Shown piece by piece: positions 1 to 8,889 of a stretch of DNA of 64,000 bases (position 1 is its first letter; every line of letters starts with the position of its first letter). A program made the position numbers and the translations under genes. The stretch covers positions 3,410,001-3,474,000 of the forward strand of contig NZ_CP081848.1 of NCBI RefSeq assembly GCF_018982885.2, given 5' to 3'. This DNA comes from Polymorphobacter megasporae (GTDB lineage: Bacteria > Pseudomonadota > Alphaproteobacteria > Sphingomonadales > Sphingomonadaceae). The notes under the pieces are model-generated. The model worked only from the letters and a program-made list of their open reading frames with translations, had not been told where the DNA came from and did no database searches.

Positions 1-191
1 CGATCGTCGAGCGTGAAGCCGCTCCGGCGCCGCTACCGGCACAGCGGCAGCAGCGTCGCCGATCAGCTCGCCGCGGCAGTAGCCCAGCCCCGATCGAGGT
101 GAGCATGGACGGCATTTCGGTGCGGATCGGCCGGGGCGCTGACGCGACTCTGATCGCTGCTGTACTCGATGCGCTGAAGGGCAGCCGTTGA
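1..191 (+). CDS. tnpA: IS66 accessory protein TnpA (OrfA), C-terminal part only
   Basis: Reading from base 3, the frame stays open to a TGA at 189-191 and gives about 62 residues. They end in a segment containing IEVSMDGISVRIGRGADATL, the typical C-terminus of the IS66 OrfA protein, a small helix-turn-helix accessory protein needed for efficient transposition. The upstream part is basic and Ala/Arg/Gln-rich. The stop overlaps the TTG start of tnpB (188-190), the usual translational coupling in this family. The N-terminal DNA-binding half lies outside the window. Confidence 0.8.
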   Translation, partial: IVEREAAPAPLPAQRQQRRRSARRGSSPAPIEVSMDGISVRIGRGADATLIAAVLDALKGSR

Positions 192-550
192 CGGCGCTGG
201 GGCCAAGCGGTGCGACCCGCGTGCTGGTTGCCACGCGGCCGGTAGATTTTCGCAAGGGGATGGACGGGTTGGCGGCGCTGGTGACAGCCCAGCTCGGCGG
301 CGATCCGTTCTCGGGTGTTGTCTATGTGTTTCGCGCCAAGAAGGCCGACCGGGTAAAGCTGGTCTGGTGGGACGGCACCGGCCTGTGCCTGATGGCCAAG
401 AAGCTGGAAGCCGGCGCCTTTAGTTGGCCATCGGTGCATGACGGCATGATGCGAGTGACCGCCGCCCAGCTCGGCGCGTTGCTCGAAGGCCTGGACTGGC
501 GCCGCGTGCATCAGGCAAGGCGCACGCGAGTACCGCAGATCGCGGGATAA
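188..550 (+). CDS. tnpB: IS66 family accessory protein TnpB (IS66 Orf2)
   Basis: This 120-residue protein matches the IS66 Orf2 family along its whole length. It has the hallmark VDFRKGMDGLAALV near residue 20, then the VVYVFRAKKADRVKLVWWDG segment typical of the family, and LEAGAFSWP later. The protein is needed for transposition, but its biochemical role is not established. It starts at TTG inside the tnpA stop, consistent with coupling. The frame is intact and of normal length (about 115-120 residues). Confidence 0.95.
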   Translation: MTALGPSGATRVLVATRPVDFRKGMDGLAALVTAQLGGDPFSGVVYVFRAKKADRVKLVWWDGTGLCLMAKKLEAGAFSWPSVHDGMMRVTAAQLGALLEGLDWRRVHQARRTRVPQIAG

Positions 551-631
551 CGCGTTGTATCTGCGGTAGATTGACTCGGCTTTCCGGAAGTCCTCGACGC
601 GCGTGCGCGCGCGTGATTCACTGCCCCTATC

Positions 632-2218
632 ATGCTCGCCGCAGCTGATCTCCCCGACGATCCAGAGGTGCTCCGCGCCATGATCGTCGCCGCCAACGCC
701 AGGACGGCGCTGCTTACGGCGGAGGTCGAGCGCATCAACGCCGACGTGGAGTTGAGGGCGATCGCCCAGGCCGAGGCCGATGGCGAGATCGCGCGGCTGA
801 ACAGCATCATCGCGGCCTTCATGCGCCACCGCTTCGGACCCCGTTCGGAGAAGCTCGACGACGACCAGTTCGAGCTGGTGCTCGAGGATCTCGGTATCGC
901 CATCGCCAAGGTGGAAGCCAAGCTCGATGCCGCCAGTTCGGCCAAGGCGCGGGCCGAGAAGCAGCGCCGTACCAACCGCGGCCAGCTGCCCGCGCATCTC
1001 GAGCGCGTCGAGCAGCTGATCGACGTCGACAGCAAGCAGTGCGCCTGCTGCGGCGGCGACCTCCATGCCATCGGCGAGGACGTGGCCGAGCGTCTCGACA
1101 AGGTTCCGGCAAGCTTCCGTGTATTGGTAACGCGCCGCCCGCGCTATGCTTGCCGGTCGTGCGAAGGCGAGGTGGTGCAGGCGCCAGCACCGCCGCGGAT
1201 CGTCGAAGGCGGGCTGCCGACCGACGCGCTGGTCGCCCAGGTGCTGGTCTCCAAGTACGCCGACCATCTGCCTCTCTACCGCCAGGCCCAGATCTACGCC
1301 CGTCAGGGCGTCAACCTCGACCGCTCGACGCTGGCCGACTGGACTGGCCGGGCTGCCTGGTGGCTGACCCCGCTGCGCAACCACCTGCTCGCCGTTTTGA
1401 AGCGGGGACCACGGCTGTTCGCCGACGAGACGACGGCACCGGTGCTCGATCCGGGACGACGACGTACCAAGACCGGGCAGATCTGGGCGTATGCGCGGGA
1501 CGACCGGCCATGGGGCAGCGCCGATCCGCCGGCAGTGGCATTCATCTACGCGCCCGACCGGAAGTCCGAGCGGCCACTGGCGCATCTCGCCGGATTTAGC
1601 GGCATCCTGCAGGTCGATGGCTATGCCGGTTACAACAAGCTCGGCCGCCGCAATGACGTGGCGCTGGCGTTCTGCTGGGCCCATGTGCGCCGCAAGTTCT
1701 TCGAGCTCGCCAAGGCCGACGCCTCACCAACAGCCACCGAGGCGCTGCAGCTGATCAAGGCACTCTACGCCGTCGAGGACGCGATCCGCGGTCAGTCGCC
1801 GGACATGCGCCGGTCGGTCCGTCAGGAACAGAGCCTGCCGATAATCATCGCCCTGCACCGGTTGCTGACCGCGCGGCTCGGCCTGGTCAGTGCCAAGAGC
1901 AAGCTCGCCGAAGCGATCCGCTACGCGACCACGCGCTGGACAGGCCTGACGCTGTTCGTCGACGACGGCCGCGTCGAGCTCGACAGCAACATCGTCGAGC
2001 GCGCCATCCGGCCTATTGCCCTCAATCGCAAGAATGCCCTGTTTGCCGGCTCCGACGATGGCGGCGAGAACTGGGCCGTCATCGCCAGCCTCATCGAGAC
2101 TGCCAAGATCAATGCCGTCGATCCGCTCGCCTGGCTGACTGACACCCTCGAGCGCCTCGCCCGCGGCCACTCCAGCCAAAACCTCGATCAGCTCATGCCC
2201 TGGAACTTCCGCAGCTAA
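632..2218 (+). CDS. tnpC: IS66 family transposase TnpC
   Basis: This is the catalytic transposase of the IS66 element, 528 residues, the usual length. In order: an N-terminal coiled-coil/leucine-rich stretch (about 1-60), the family motif RHRFGPRSEKL (about 65-75), a zinc-binding CACCGG segment near 138, and the DDE nuclease core. Likely catalytic residues are D265 (in FADETTAP), D329 (in LQVDGYAGY) and E456 (in SNIVERAIRP). The C-terminal extension ends at LMPWNF. The 81-bp gap from tnpB is typical. The frame has no break, so the enzyme is probably active. Confidence 0.95.
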   Translation: MLAAADLPDDPEVLRAMIVAANARTALLTAEVERINADVELRAIAQAEADGEIARLNSIIAAFMRHRFGPRSEKLDDDQFELVLEDLGIAIAKVEAKLDAASSAKARAEKQRRTNRGQLPAHLERVEQLIDVDSKQCACCGGDLHAIGEDVAERLDKVPASFRVLVTRRPRYACRSCEGEVVQAPAPPRIVEGGLPTDALVAQVLVSKYADHLPLYRQAQIYARQGVNLDRSTLADWTGRAAWWLTPLRNHLLAVLKRGPRLFADETTAPVLDPGRRRTKTGQIWAYARDDRPWGSADPPAVAFIYAPDRKSERPLAHLAGFSGILQVDGYAGYNKLGRRNDVALAFCWAHVRRKFFELAKADASPTATEALQLIKALYAVEDAIRGQSPDMRRSVRQEQSLPIIIALHRLLTARLGLVSAKSKLAEAIRYATTRWTGLTLFVDDGRVELDSNIVERAIRPIALNRKNALFAGSDDGGENWAVIASLIETAKINAVDPLAWLTDTLERLARGHSSQNLDQLMPWNFRS

Positions 2219-2220
2219 AG

Positions 2221-2240
2221 GGCCTCAAAACATCGCTTAC
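2221..2240 (-). repeat. Right terminal inverted repeat of the IS66 element
   Basis: Read from the outside inwards on the minus strand, this segment begins GTAAGCGATG, in line with IS66 ends that start GTAAGCG. It lies just past the tnpC stop. The matching left repeat is off the window, so the pairing could not be verified. Confidence 0.6.
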
Positions 2241-2382
2241 GCAGCAGCAGCATGACCGAAAGACTTTTAGCATTCATGGAATAGGCGCCCCGACCGTACG
2301 TCTCATTTCGGGGACCTAGCTTGACGGTGCCACCCGATCTTTCAGGAAAGGCGCTCGACTTGCACGAAAGCCGCGCTGTCGA

Positions 2383-3351
2383 TCAGTTTCTTCTGATGTG
2401 ACGCCAGGCACCTGGTGGGACGCCAACGATCCGCCGGAACACCGTCGTGAAATGGCTCTGGTCGGTGAAGCCGCACTCGAGTGCGATCGCCGCCAGTGGA
2501 CGGGTCGTCGACAGCAACAGGCTCTCAGCTCGCTCGATCCGACGCTGCATCAGCCAGCGGTGCGGCGGTGAAGCCGTCGACCGCTGGAATGCCCGTGCGA
2601 AGTGCTTGACCGACAGGCCGCAGGCGGCAGCTATCTCGCTCAGCCGAATGTCACCGTCTAGCCGTGAGGCCATCAAGTCCTTGGCAATGCGCAATTGCCA
2701 AGGCGCAAGTTGGCCCGTGGGCACGGTCAAGGGCCCGCGGGCAGCGAGGAAATTGTTCGCGCAATGCGCGGCCAGCGCCCAGCCGAGATGATCAAGAAAG
2801 AGGGTCGTTGGTCGGCTGCTGCCGCCGAAGACGCCGCCCAGCGCCATCACGAGTCCGGCGATGACAGGATCGACGACGCAGACGCCGGCCTCGATGACCA
2901 GGTCGCCCGACCGGCCGTCGTCGGAGGCAGCGTCCAGCACCGCTCGGGGCACGTAGAGGTTCGTCGCCTCGAAGCCGGTGTTGATCGAGCACGCCCACTC
3001 GCGCCGGTAATCGTACATCGTGAATGCACCATAATTCGGTCCGCGCACGTCGACCTTGCGGCTATCGAGGAAAAGATCGGCTTGAAGGTCGCGGTGCTGG
3101 AAGCCCAACATGATGGCATCTTCCCGGACCGGCGTTGTAATATAGCCCAATGCATGCAGAGCGCGGACCCGCGAGAAACTGACGACGCCACGATCGAGTG
3201 TGTTGGTGATAATGGTCTGTGTCTCGGGTGCCTCGAAATACGCCATGTCGAGGTTGCTAGTTGCGCTCTGAGACACGAGCCGCTCCGTAGGTCGATATAG
3301 AACCTTAGTACATCTAGGGCCGGCTGACATCGTATATTTCCCGTTCGGCAT
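2383..3351 (-). CDS. AraC family transcriptional regulator
   Basis: This 322-residue protein has an AraC/XylS DNA-binding domain at its C-terminus (about 218-320) with two helix-turn-helix units. The first lies around IRLSEIAAACGLSVKHFARAF and the second ends in the family signature ALECGFTDQSHFTTVFRR followed by GVPPGAWR. The first 200 residues resemble an effector-binding half but show no motif that names the ligand. It lies between the IS66 element and a decayed integrase, so it may be cargo of an old mobile island. No obvious target gene sits beside it. Domain assignment is firm; the regulated function is unknown. Confidence 0.85.
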   Translation of the reverse strand: MPNGKYTMSAGPRCTKVLYRPTERLVSQSATSNLDMAYFEAPETQTIITNTLDRGVVSFSRVRALHALGYITTPVREDAIMLGFQHRDLQADLFLDSRKVDVRGPNYGAFTMYDYRREWACSINTGFEATNLYVPRAVLDAASDDGRSGDLVIEAGVCVVDPVIAGLVMALGGVFGGSSRPTTLFLDHLGWALAAHCANNFLAARGPLTVPTGQLAPWQLRIAKDLMASRLDGDIRLSEIAAACGLSVKHFARAFQRSTASPPHRWLMQRRIERAESLLLSTTRPLAAIALECGFTDQSHFTTVFRRIVGVPPGAWRHIRRN

Positions 3352-3419
3352 GATCTCTGTTTCAAGCCTGTTTCTTGGAGGCAGGCTTGGCTCGGGGCGA
3401 TCTCATGGACGAACAAGGA

Positions 3420-4215
3420 GCTGCGACTGGAATATTGCTGCCGCCTGAGCGACCTAGGCTATGTTGAGCGTCGCCGCGCCGAGGTCGACGCGGAGTATTC
3501 ACGGTAAAGTCGCAGTTGGGGCTCGAGCTCGACAGGAGCGAGATCGCGATGTTCCCGGTTAGCTCGAGTACGCCGACACGCTGGCCGTAGATATTCGAGT
3601 GACGATCGGTAACGTTCAGGAAGTTCGCGCTTGTACCGAGCAATGCCTTGGCGCCCTTGCGCCGACACCCGAGAAGCTCGGCATGGTTGAGCATTACGGG
3701 CAGATCGGGACAGCCCGATTGAACACGACTTCGTGCGATCCGGCAAAGCGTTGCGTCAACGGACGACGTTACTCCTCCCGATCTCGGCGAGGTTCATCGC
3801 GCCGAAAAAAGGCTGCAGATCGCGGCGGAGAGCACCCGCCGATGTCTTCTGCGTCGCGGGCTTCCAATCGCGTGAATAGTCGTGCCAGAGTTCGGCGAAA
3901 TAGGCCTCGAAGGTTTGCACCTCCGGCGTCTCCGGGCACTTGAGCAACCCGTCGAGAGCAGCACTAGCGAGTAGCCGTCGCGGCCTCGCCGCGCCCCGCT
4001 CGCATCCATGTCTTCGGTCCAACCAAAGGTCACGCGACGCGTATCGCCGCAGCTTCTGAGCGTGACGATCCAGCTGCCGGTGACCCCAGCCTGCTTGCGC
4101 AAACGGAGCCGAACCCGGCCAGCTCATCGTCCCACAAGATGCGGTCTCCCGATGTCGAGCTGTTGCGTCTGCGCGCGACCGTGTACGTCAGATGAGCGTG
4201 ATTGGCGGCTTTCGA
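3420..4215 (-). pseudogene. Decayed tyrosine recombinase (phage/island-type integrase)
   Basis: Pieces of one integrase can be read in order on the minus strand but in different frames. Near 4215-4110 is an arm-binding start with GDRILWDDELAGFG. Near 4100-4010 is SWIVTLRSCGDTRRVTFGW. At 3945-3765 is a core-binding domain (TFEAYFAELWHDYSRDWKPAT...LQPFFGAMNLAEIGRSNVVR) ending in a stop. At 3620-3560 is RYKRELPERY, and at 3470-3440 is VDLGAATLNIA just before a stop. That last piece matches the strand before the catalytic region; the R-H-R-Y catalytic block is missing. At least three frameshifts plus a 3' truncation make it non-functional. Exact limits are approximate. Confidence 0.75.
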
Positions 4216-4577
4216 GGGTGCAGATTGCAACTAGCAAGCAGAGGACTGGTTTGGCGGTGGCCAAGCCATTGCGGCATCAGTACTTTCGGGGACCACATAG
4301 CGTCGAACAGACCCCAACTTCCCCGTCCGGTCGCGATTCGCGGCATTTATTTGCTTAATAATGTCTCCAAATGCTGGCTGCGTACGGTGTGCCCATCTTT
4401 TCCCACCGCATCGCCCTTGAAATCAGCGGTTTTTAGCACGTCAAATCGATGAGCATTCCTCATCACGCTCATCAAGACGCAAGCCGCGGGAAATCAGTCG
4501 AAGATGCTGGAAACCAGAATAAGGTACGGGTGTAATCACAGGGGTTGCAGCGTCGTGATCTTCGGCCGCGACGCTCC
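4216..4577. other. Intergenic region with no recognised gene
   Basis: About 360 bp lie between the start of the decayed integrase and the 3' end of the CLC gene. Neither strand gives a convincing reading frame, and no tRNA was recognised. An attachment site for the lost element might be expected here, but no direct repeat was identified by eye. Confidence 0.5.
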
Positions 4578-6350
4578 CTACCTCTCGCCGAAGATGTCGC
4601 GCTGGGCCTTTTCGAGTTCCTCGGCGTAGCGGCGGCGGACGTAGGCCTCGGACAGGAGGCCGAGGACATGGCAGTCGCGGTCGACGACCGCGAGTTGCTC
4701 GCTTTCGGTGACTTCGAAGGTCTGCATCACCCGGCGGACGTCGGCATCCGCCGGGACCGAGATGTCGGTGGCGGTGGCGAGGGTGCCGACCGGGGCGTCG
4801 AGGGGCACGTCGGCACCGTAGGCCAGCGCCGGGACGACGATGCCGGCGTAGGTGCCGTCGCCGCGGGTCAGCACAACCCGGCTGGTTGCCCCCAGCGGGA
4901 AGCGCTCGCGAAATGCGGCGACCGTCATTTCGGGCGACGTCGCCACGGTCTCGCGCCGCATCATCTGGCCAGCGGTGAGCGTGCGCATCCAGCCGACATC
5001 GCGCGCGCTCTTGATCGTCTCGCCGCGGAGGTGCAGCCGCCACGTCGAGAACGAATAGCCGAATGTCTCACGTGCGATCAGCGACGCGACTAGCGCGGCC
5101 GCCAGCACGGCTCCGGTCAGGGCGAAGTCGCTGGTCGCCTCGAGCACCAGCATCGCCATCGTCATCGGGCCGCCGACGACTGTGACGGCGAGCGCTGCCA
5201 TGCCGACGAGCGCGGCGCCGGTCGGATCGACGACGACGTACCCGCTCAGGCTGTTGACGATGTCGGCGAAGGCGTGGCCGACGAGCGAGCCGAGAAACAG
5301 CGAGGCGAAGAATAATCCGCCGCGAAAACCGAACCCGAGCGAGACGATCGACGCCAGGCTCTTGGCGAGGATGACGATCAGGATGAACCCCAAAGTCGCG
5401 CCGGCGGCGAGGTCGAGCCGCAGCGCAGCGTGTCCGGCCGACAGGACCTGCGGCGAAATTGCTGCGAGCGGCATCAGCAACAAGCCGCCGATCATTGGGC
5501 GCGCCCAAATAGGGACCCGCGTCCGATGCAGCGCTGCTTCGACCAACGCGACGCCGCGCATCAGGACGATGCCGAGCACTGCGCACAGGCTACCGAGCCC
5601 GGCGAAGACGGCATAGTCGATGGTGTGGACCGGCGCCCCGCTGGCGAACGCGATCAGGTACGGGGTCGAGCCGAGCGCCTGTCCGGTCAGCGTCGCCGCC
5701 ACCGTCGCCGCTGCGACCGGCGCGATGGTCGACGGGGTATAGGCCCCTATGACGATCTCGAAGGCGTAGAAGGCTCCGGTCAGCGGCGCACCGAATGCTG
5801 CCGCAATCGCGCCCCCTGCCCCCGCGCCAACAAGCGCGCGGAGATCGGCCCGACGCAGCTTGAGCCTGCGGCCGATGAACGAGGCCGCCGCACCGCCGGT
5901 CTGGGCGTACGCCGCTTCGAGGCCGACCGAAGCACCGAAGCCGTTCGAGATCAACGTCTGGGCGGCAACCACGAGCGAATCCGGCACTGTCATCCGGCCG
6001 CCGTGGAGGGCGTTGGCCTCGACCGCGTCGACCAGCGGGCGGCGGCGTGCCCGGACGAGCTGACTGAACCCCGCCAGCACCGCACCGCCGATCGGCAAGA
6101 CAAGCAGCTGCAATATCCCAAGCGTCGGAACCCCGCTCAGGCGGGTCGACGAGGGCAGGGAAAACAGGATGTGCTGCAGCGTGCGGGCGATCGCGCCTTG
6201 GGCCACGGTCGCCGCCCCGGCGAGGCAGCCGACAATGACTGCGAGGCCGATAAACCACGCCTCACTCGCGCGAAACTGCTGCCGGACCCACGCGAGCGGG
6301 TTGCCAAGAGCAAGGACGGGGGCAGCGACGGTCACCATGCCGTGCGCCAT
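4578..6350 (-). CDS. CLC family chloride channel/transporter with C-terminal CBS pair
   Basis: This inner-membrane protein of about 590 residues moves chloride or a related anion, as a channel or an H+-coupled exchanger. The first 430 residues are strongly hydrophobic and carry CLC family landmarks: GFGASVGLEAAYAQTG (the position of the GxEGP selectivity loop, here with Leu-Glu-Ala) and AAAFGAPLTGAFYAFE. The last 140 residues look like two CBS domains (TAGQMMRRETVATS... and VRRVMQTFEVTESEQLAVVD), which in CLCs bind nucleotides. The ATG at 6350 is preferred over an upstream TTG because AAGG lies eight bases before it. It follows the SLC13-type gene by 37 bp, so the two are probably co-transcribed. 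The ion carried is not shown by sequence. Confidence 0.88.
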   Translation of the reverse strand: MAHGMVTVAAPVLALGNPLAWVRQQFRASEAWFIGLAVIVGCLAGAATVAQGAIARTLQHILFSLPSSTRLSGVPTLGILQLLVLPIGGAVLAGFSQLVRARRRPLVDAVEANALHGGRMTVPDSLVVAAQTLISNGFGASVGLEAAYAQTGGAAASFIGRRLKLRRADLRALVGAGAGGAIAAAFGAPLTGAFYAFEIVIGAYTPSTIAPVAAATVAATLTGQALGSTPYLIAFASGAPVHTIDYAVFAGLGSLCAVLGIVLMRGVALVEAALHRTRVPIWARPMIGGLLLMPLAAISPQVLSAGHAALRLDLAAGATLGFILIVILAKSLASIVSLGFGFRGGLFFASLFLGSLVGHAFADIVNSLSGYVVVDPTGAALVGMAALAVTVVGGPMTMAMLVLEATSDFALTGAVLAAALVASLIARETFGYSFSTWRLHLRGETIKSARDVGWMRTLTAGQMMRRETVATSPEMTVAAFRERFPLGATSRVVLTRGDGTYAGIVVPALAYGADVPLDAPVGTLATATDISVPADADVRRVMQTFEVTESEQLAVVDRDCHVLGLLSEAYVRRRYAEELEKAQRDIFGER

Positions 6351-6387
6351 AGGCAAAGCCTTGCGTTTGCGGAAGGCGTCGTGCGGC

Positions 6388-8166
6388 TCAGCCGGTCAGC
6401 GGCCAGAACCACGCGATTAGCGGCACGCCGAGCACGACGACCACCAGCGACAGCGGCAATCCGAGCCGCCAGTAGTCGCCGAAGCGGTAGCCGCCCGGAC
6501 CCATCACCAGCGTATTGCACTGATGCCCGATCGGCGTGAGGAAGTCGCACCCTGCCCCGGTGGCGACCGCCATCAGCAGCGGGTCAGGGCTGAGGTGCAG
6601 CGCGCGCGCCACCGCGACACTGATCGGCCCGAGAACGAGCACTGTCGGCGCATTGTGGAGGAACGGCGCGCACGCCATCGACGCGAGCATCAACGCCCCG
6701 AGAACGAGCATGGGCGTTACGCCGACGAGGGCAGCTGCGAGCGCATGCGCGATCAGGTCGGTGCCCCCAGTATGCCGCACCGCCTCGCTTAAAGGCGTCA
6801 GAGCGCCGATCAGGATGAGCACCTCGGGCTCGAGCGCGCCGTACGCCTCGCGCATCGACAGCGACCCGACGACGAGCATCGCCACCGCCGCCGCGAAGAA
6901 CGCCGGCGCGACTGGCACGATCTTGAGCGCGATGAGGATGATGGCGATGGCGAGGATCGCGGCAGGTCCGAAGCGCTGCCGCCGGCTGCCCAGCTTCACG
7001 GTTCGCTCGGCGAGCGGCAGCAGCGACAATTCGCGCAGGATGTCGGGCAGCGCGCGCTCGCCCGCCTGCAGGATGAGAACGTCGCCGGCGCGGAAACGGA
7101 TATCGCGCAGGCGATCGACGATGCGCGTGCCGCTGCGGCCGACGCCGAGAAGTTTCACACCATAGCGGTCCTGCAACGCCGTCCGCGCCGCCGACTGGCC
7201 GATCAGCAGCGACTCGGGTTGAACGACGGTCTCGATCGACCGCAGCTCCTCGTGCGTCGACTCGGTCTCGACCGGCCGGGCGGCGCGCGCGCCGGCGAGC
7301 GGCACGCGGGCGAACAGCCGGTCGAGCGCGGCGTCGTCTGCCTCGAGCACCAGCACCGTTCCGGTAGTGAGCGGCAGGTCGTCGTCAGGCTCATGCCGCA
7401 CGCCATCGGTGCCGACCACGGCGGCAAGAGCGACGCCGTCCTGGGCGAGCCCCAGCGCGGCGACCGTCGCGAGCGCCACCGGCCAGCCCGCCGGTACCGT
7501 CGCCTCGGTCGCATAGCTGGTTTGCGCCGCGACCTCGCTCAGCGGCTCCTTGCCGGTACGGTCGCGCGGCAGCAGTCGCCACGCAACCGAGACGACGAGA
7601 AGGCCGACCGCGGTCAGGCCAAGGCCGACCGGCGCGAAGTCGAAGAATTGGAACGGCTTGCCGAGCGTCTCCTGGCGGACTTGGCTGACGATGATGTTGG
7701 TCGACGTGCCGGCGAGTGTCACGAGCCCCCCGAGCAGCGACATAAACGCCATCGGCATCAGCAACGCCGACACACTGCTGTTGCGCTCACGTCCGAGGCG
7801 GATCGCGGTCGGCATCAGGATGGCGAGCGCACCGACGTTCTTCGTCAGCATCGACAGGAGTGCAGTCGCACCGGCGAGCGCGGGGACCTGGCGCTGAATC
7901 GTGGTCAGCCATGGCAGCACCGGCGTGACGATGAGCTCGACGACCCCCGAGCGCGCTACGGCGGCACTGATAACGAGCGCTGAGGCGATGATCACGACGA
8001 CGTCGCTGGTGAAGCCGGTAAACGCCTGGGAATACGGTACGTCGCGCGTCAGGACGCCAATAACCAGCGCGACCAGCGCAACGACATCGTAGCGGAACCG
8101 GCCGCTGGCAAATGCGACGACGGCCCCGCCGATTACGGCAAAGGAAAGCGCCTGTGCAGCGGTCAT
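6388..8166 (-). CDS. SLC13-type (DASS/ArsB-like) permease with two RCK_C domains
   Basis: This 592-residue inner-membrane transporter has N- and C-terminal groups of membrane helices separated by a soluble block. The N-terminal half has LTKNVGALAILMPTAIRLG and LAGTSTNIIVSQ, and the C-terminal half has APFLHNAPTVLVLGP and TPIGHQCNTLVMGPGGY. These are the repeated re-entrant motifs of the divalent-anion:Na+ symporter superfamily. The middle (about 230-400) resembles two TrkA-C (RCK_C) domains (e.g. LLGVGRSGTRI, GDVLILQAGE). Relatives include sulfate and dicarboxylate carriers, but the substrate is not decided. The start has only a weak ribosome-binding site. It leads the pair with the CLC gene. 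Confidence 0.85.
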   Translation of the reverse strand: MTAAQALSFAVIGGAVVAFASGRFRYDVVALVALVIGVLTRDVPYSQAFTGFTSDVVVIIASALVISAAVARSGVVELIVTPVLPWLTTIQRQVPALAGATALLSMLTKNVGALAILMPTAIRLGRERNSSVSALLMPMAFMSLLGGLVTLAGTSTNIIVSQVRQETLGKPFQFFDFAPVGLGLTAVGLLVVSVAWRLLPRDRTGKEPLSEVAAQTSYATEATVPAGWPVALATVAALGLAQDGVALAAVVGTDGVRHEPDDDLPLTTGTVLVLEADDAALDRLFARVPLAGARAARPVETESTHEELRSIETVVQPESLLIGQSAARTALQDRYGVKLLGVGRSGTRIVDRLRDIRFRAGDVLILQAGERALPDILRELSLLPLAERTVKLGSRRQRFGPAAILAIAIILIALKIVPVAPAFFAAAVAMLVVGSLSMREAYGALEPEVLILIGALTPLSEAVRHTGGTDLIAHALAAALVGVTPMLVLGALMLASMACAPFLHNAPTVLVLGPISVAVARALHLSPDPLLMAVATGAGCDFLTPIGHQCNTLVMGPGGYRFGDYWRLGLPLSLVVVVLGVPLIAWFWPLTG

Positions 8167-8381
8167 CGGGGCATCGGCGGGACATGAAGCATCGTCCTCA
8201 GATGACAGATCGACGCCGCGATTGCACTCTGTACAGGCACGACGTCATCATGCCGCGCCTTGGCACGACGACGTGCAATTGCGGTGCTGGTCATTCTCGC
8301 TCGGTATCGACCGGGTGCACGTGTACGCTACCGGCGTCACCGTCCGTGGTGGCCGACCGAATACCGGAACCAGAAAACAGC

Positions 8382-8720
8382 ATGGCTCGAAAGCACTCAA
8401 AATACGCCGCGGATGATGCCCGTCCTTCCGAAGACGAGACGCCGGTGGTGTTGGCGCCCTGCTGGCTCTGTGGCCGGCCGACCGGGAAGACGATCGTATG
8501 GCACCACCCCGTTCCGAAAAGCCGTGGCGGACGCGATGTCGTGCCGATGCACCCGATCTGCCAGCAGACGGTGACCGCCAACTTCACGAACTCCGAACTC
8601 GAGCGGCATGGGATGGACGTGACCGGCCTGCTGGCAAACGATGCCGTAAGCAAATTCGTCGCCTGGATCGCGAAGAAAGACCCCGATTTTACCGCCGCGA
8701 CGACAAAGAAACAGCGCTGA
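8382..8720 (+). CDS. Small HNH-like protein, probably catalytically impaired
   Basis: This 112-residue protein has an HNH/treble-clef-like core: a first zinc knuckle CWLCGRP near residue 28, then WHHPVPKSRGGRDVVPMHPI near 41, then CQQTV. In HNH proteins the last part normally supplies a metal-binding Cys/His pair and a His on the helix; here those positions are Gln and Thr. Binding without cleavage is therefore likely, though this is inference. The start is the ATG at 8382, after GGAAC at a workable distance; an upstream in-frame extension has no support. It diverges from the SLC13-type gene and precedes the kaiC-like gene by 169 bp. Confidence 0.65.
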   Translation: MARKHSKYAADDARPSEDETPVVLAPCWLCGRPTGKTIVWHHPVPKSRGGRDVVPMHPICQQTVTANFTNSELERHGMDVTGLLANDAVSKFVAWIAKKDPDFTAATTKKQR

Positions 8721-8889
8721 TCGATCTCGATAGCGTGACAGCACCCAGAGGTGCCCGATGAGTTTCGGTGAACCAATTGTGCCCGGCGCGCGTATTACGA
8801 ACGCAGTGCCGTTCCGGCTTGGCCACCGCTAGCGAAAGTCAATGGTTTCGCTTAGCGATCACGAACATCGAACGAGCGGGGCCCGGGCA

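Larger units (their letters stand above)
1..2240 (+). mobile_element. IS66-family insertion sequence, left end outside the window
   Basis: Three consecutive plus-strand genes have the IS66 order: the end of tnpA (OrfA), tnpB (OrfB, 'IS66 Orf2') and tnpC (the DDE transposase). The right end is placed at 2240, where the sequence finishes CGCTTAC, the complement of the GTAAGCG that usually begins IS66 termini. The next eight bases, 2241-2248, are the candidate target duplication. The left terminus is beyond base 1, so completeness of the element cannot be judged. tnpB and tnpC reading frames are intact, so the copy could still be functional. Confidence 0.9.

Noticed and set aside
4501-4577. Possible tRNA or att site near the integrase remnant
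   Set aside because: No cloverleaf or CCA-ended arm could be drawn, and no direct repeat was found at the other side.
5430-6539. Long plus-strand frame opposite the CLC gene
   Set aside because: It encodes a low-complexity Arg/Gln-rich sequence typical of antisense frames in high-GC DNA; the minus-strand CLC is unambiguous.
8261-8276. A sigma-54-like TGGCACGACGACGTGC before the HNH-like gene
   Set aside because: The GG to GC spacing is 11 rather than the required 10 bases, and no enhancer-binding protein gene is near.
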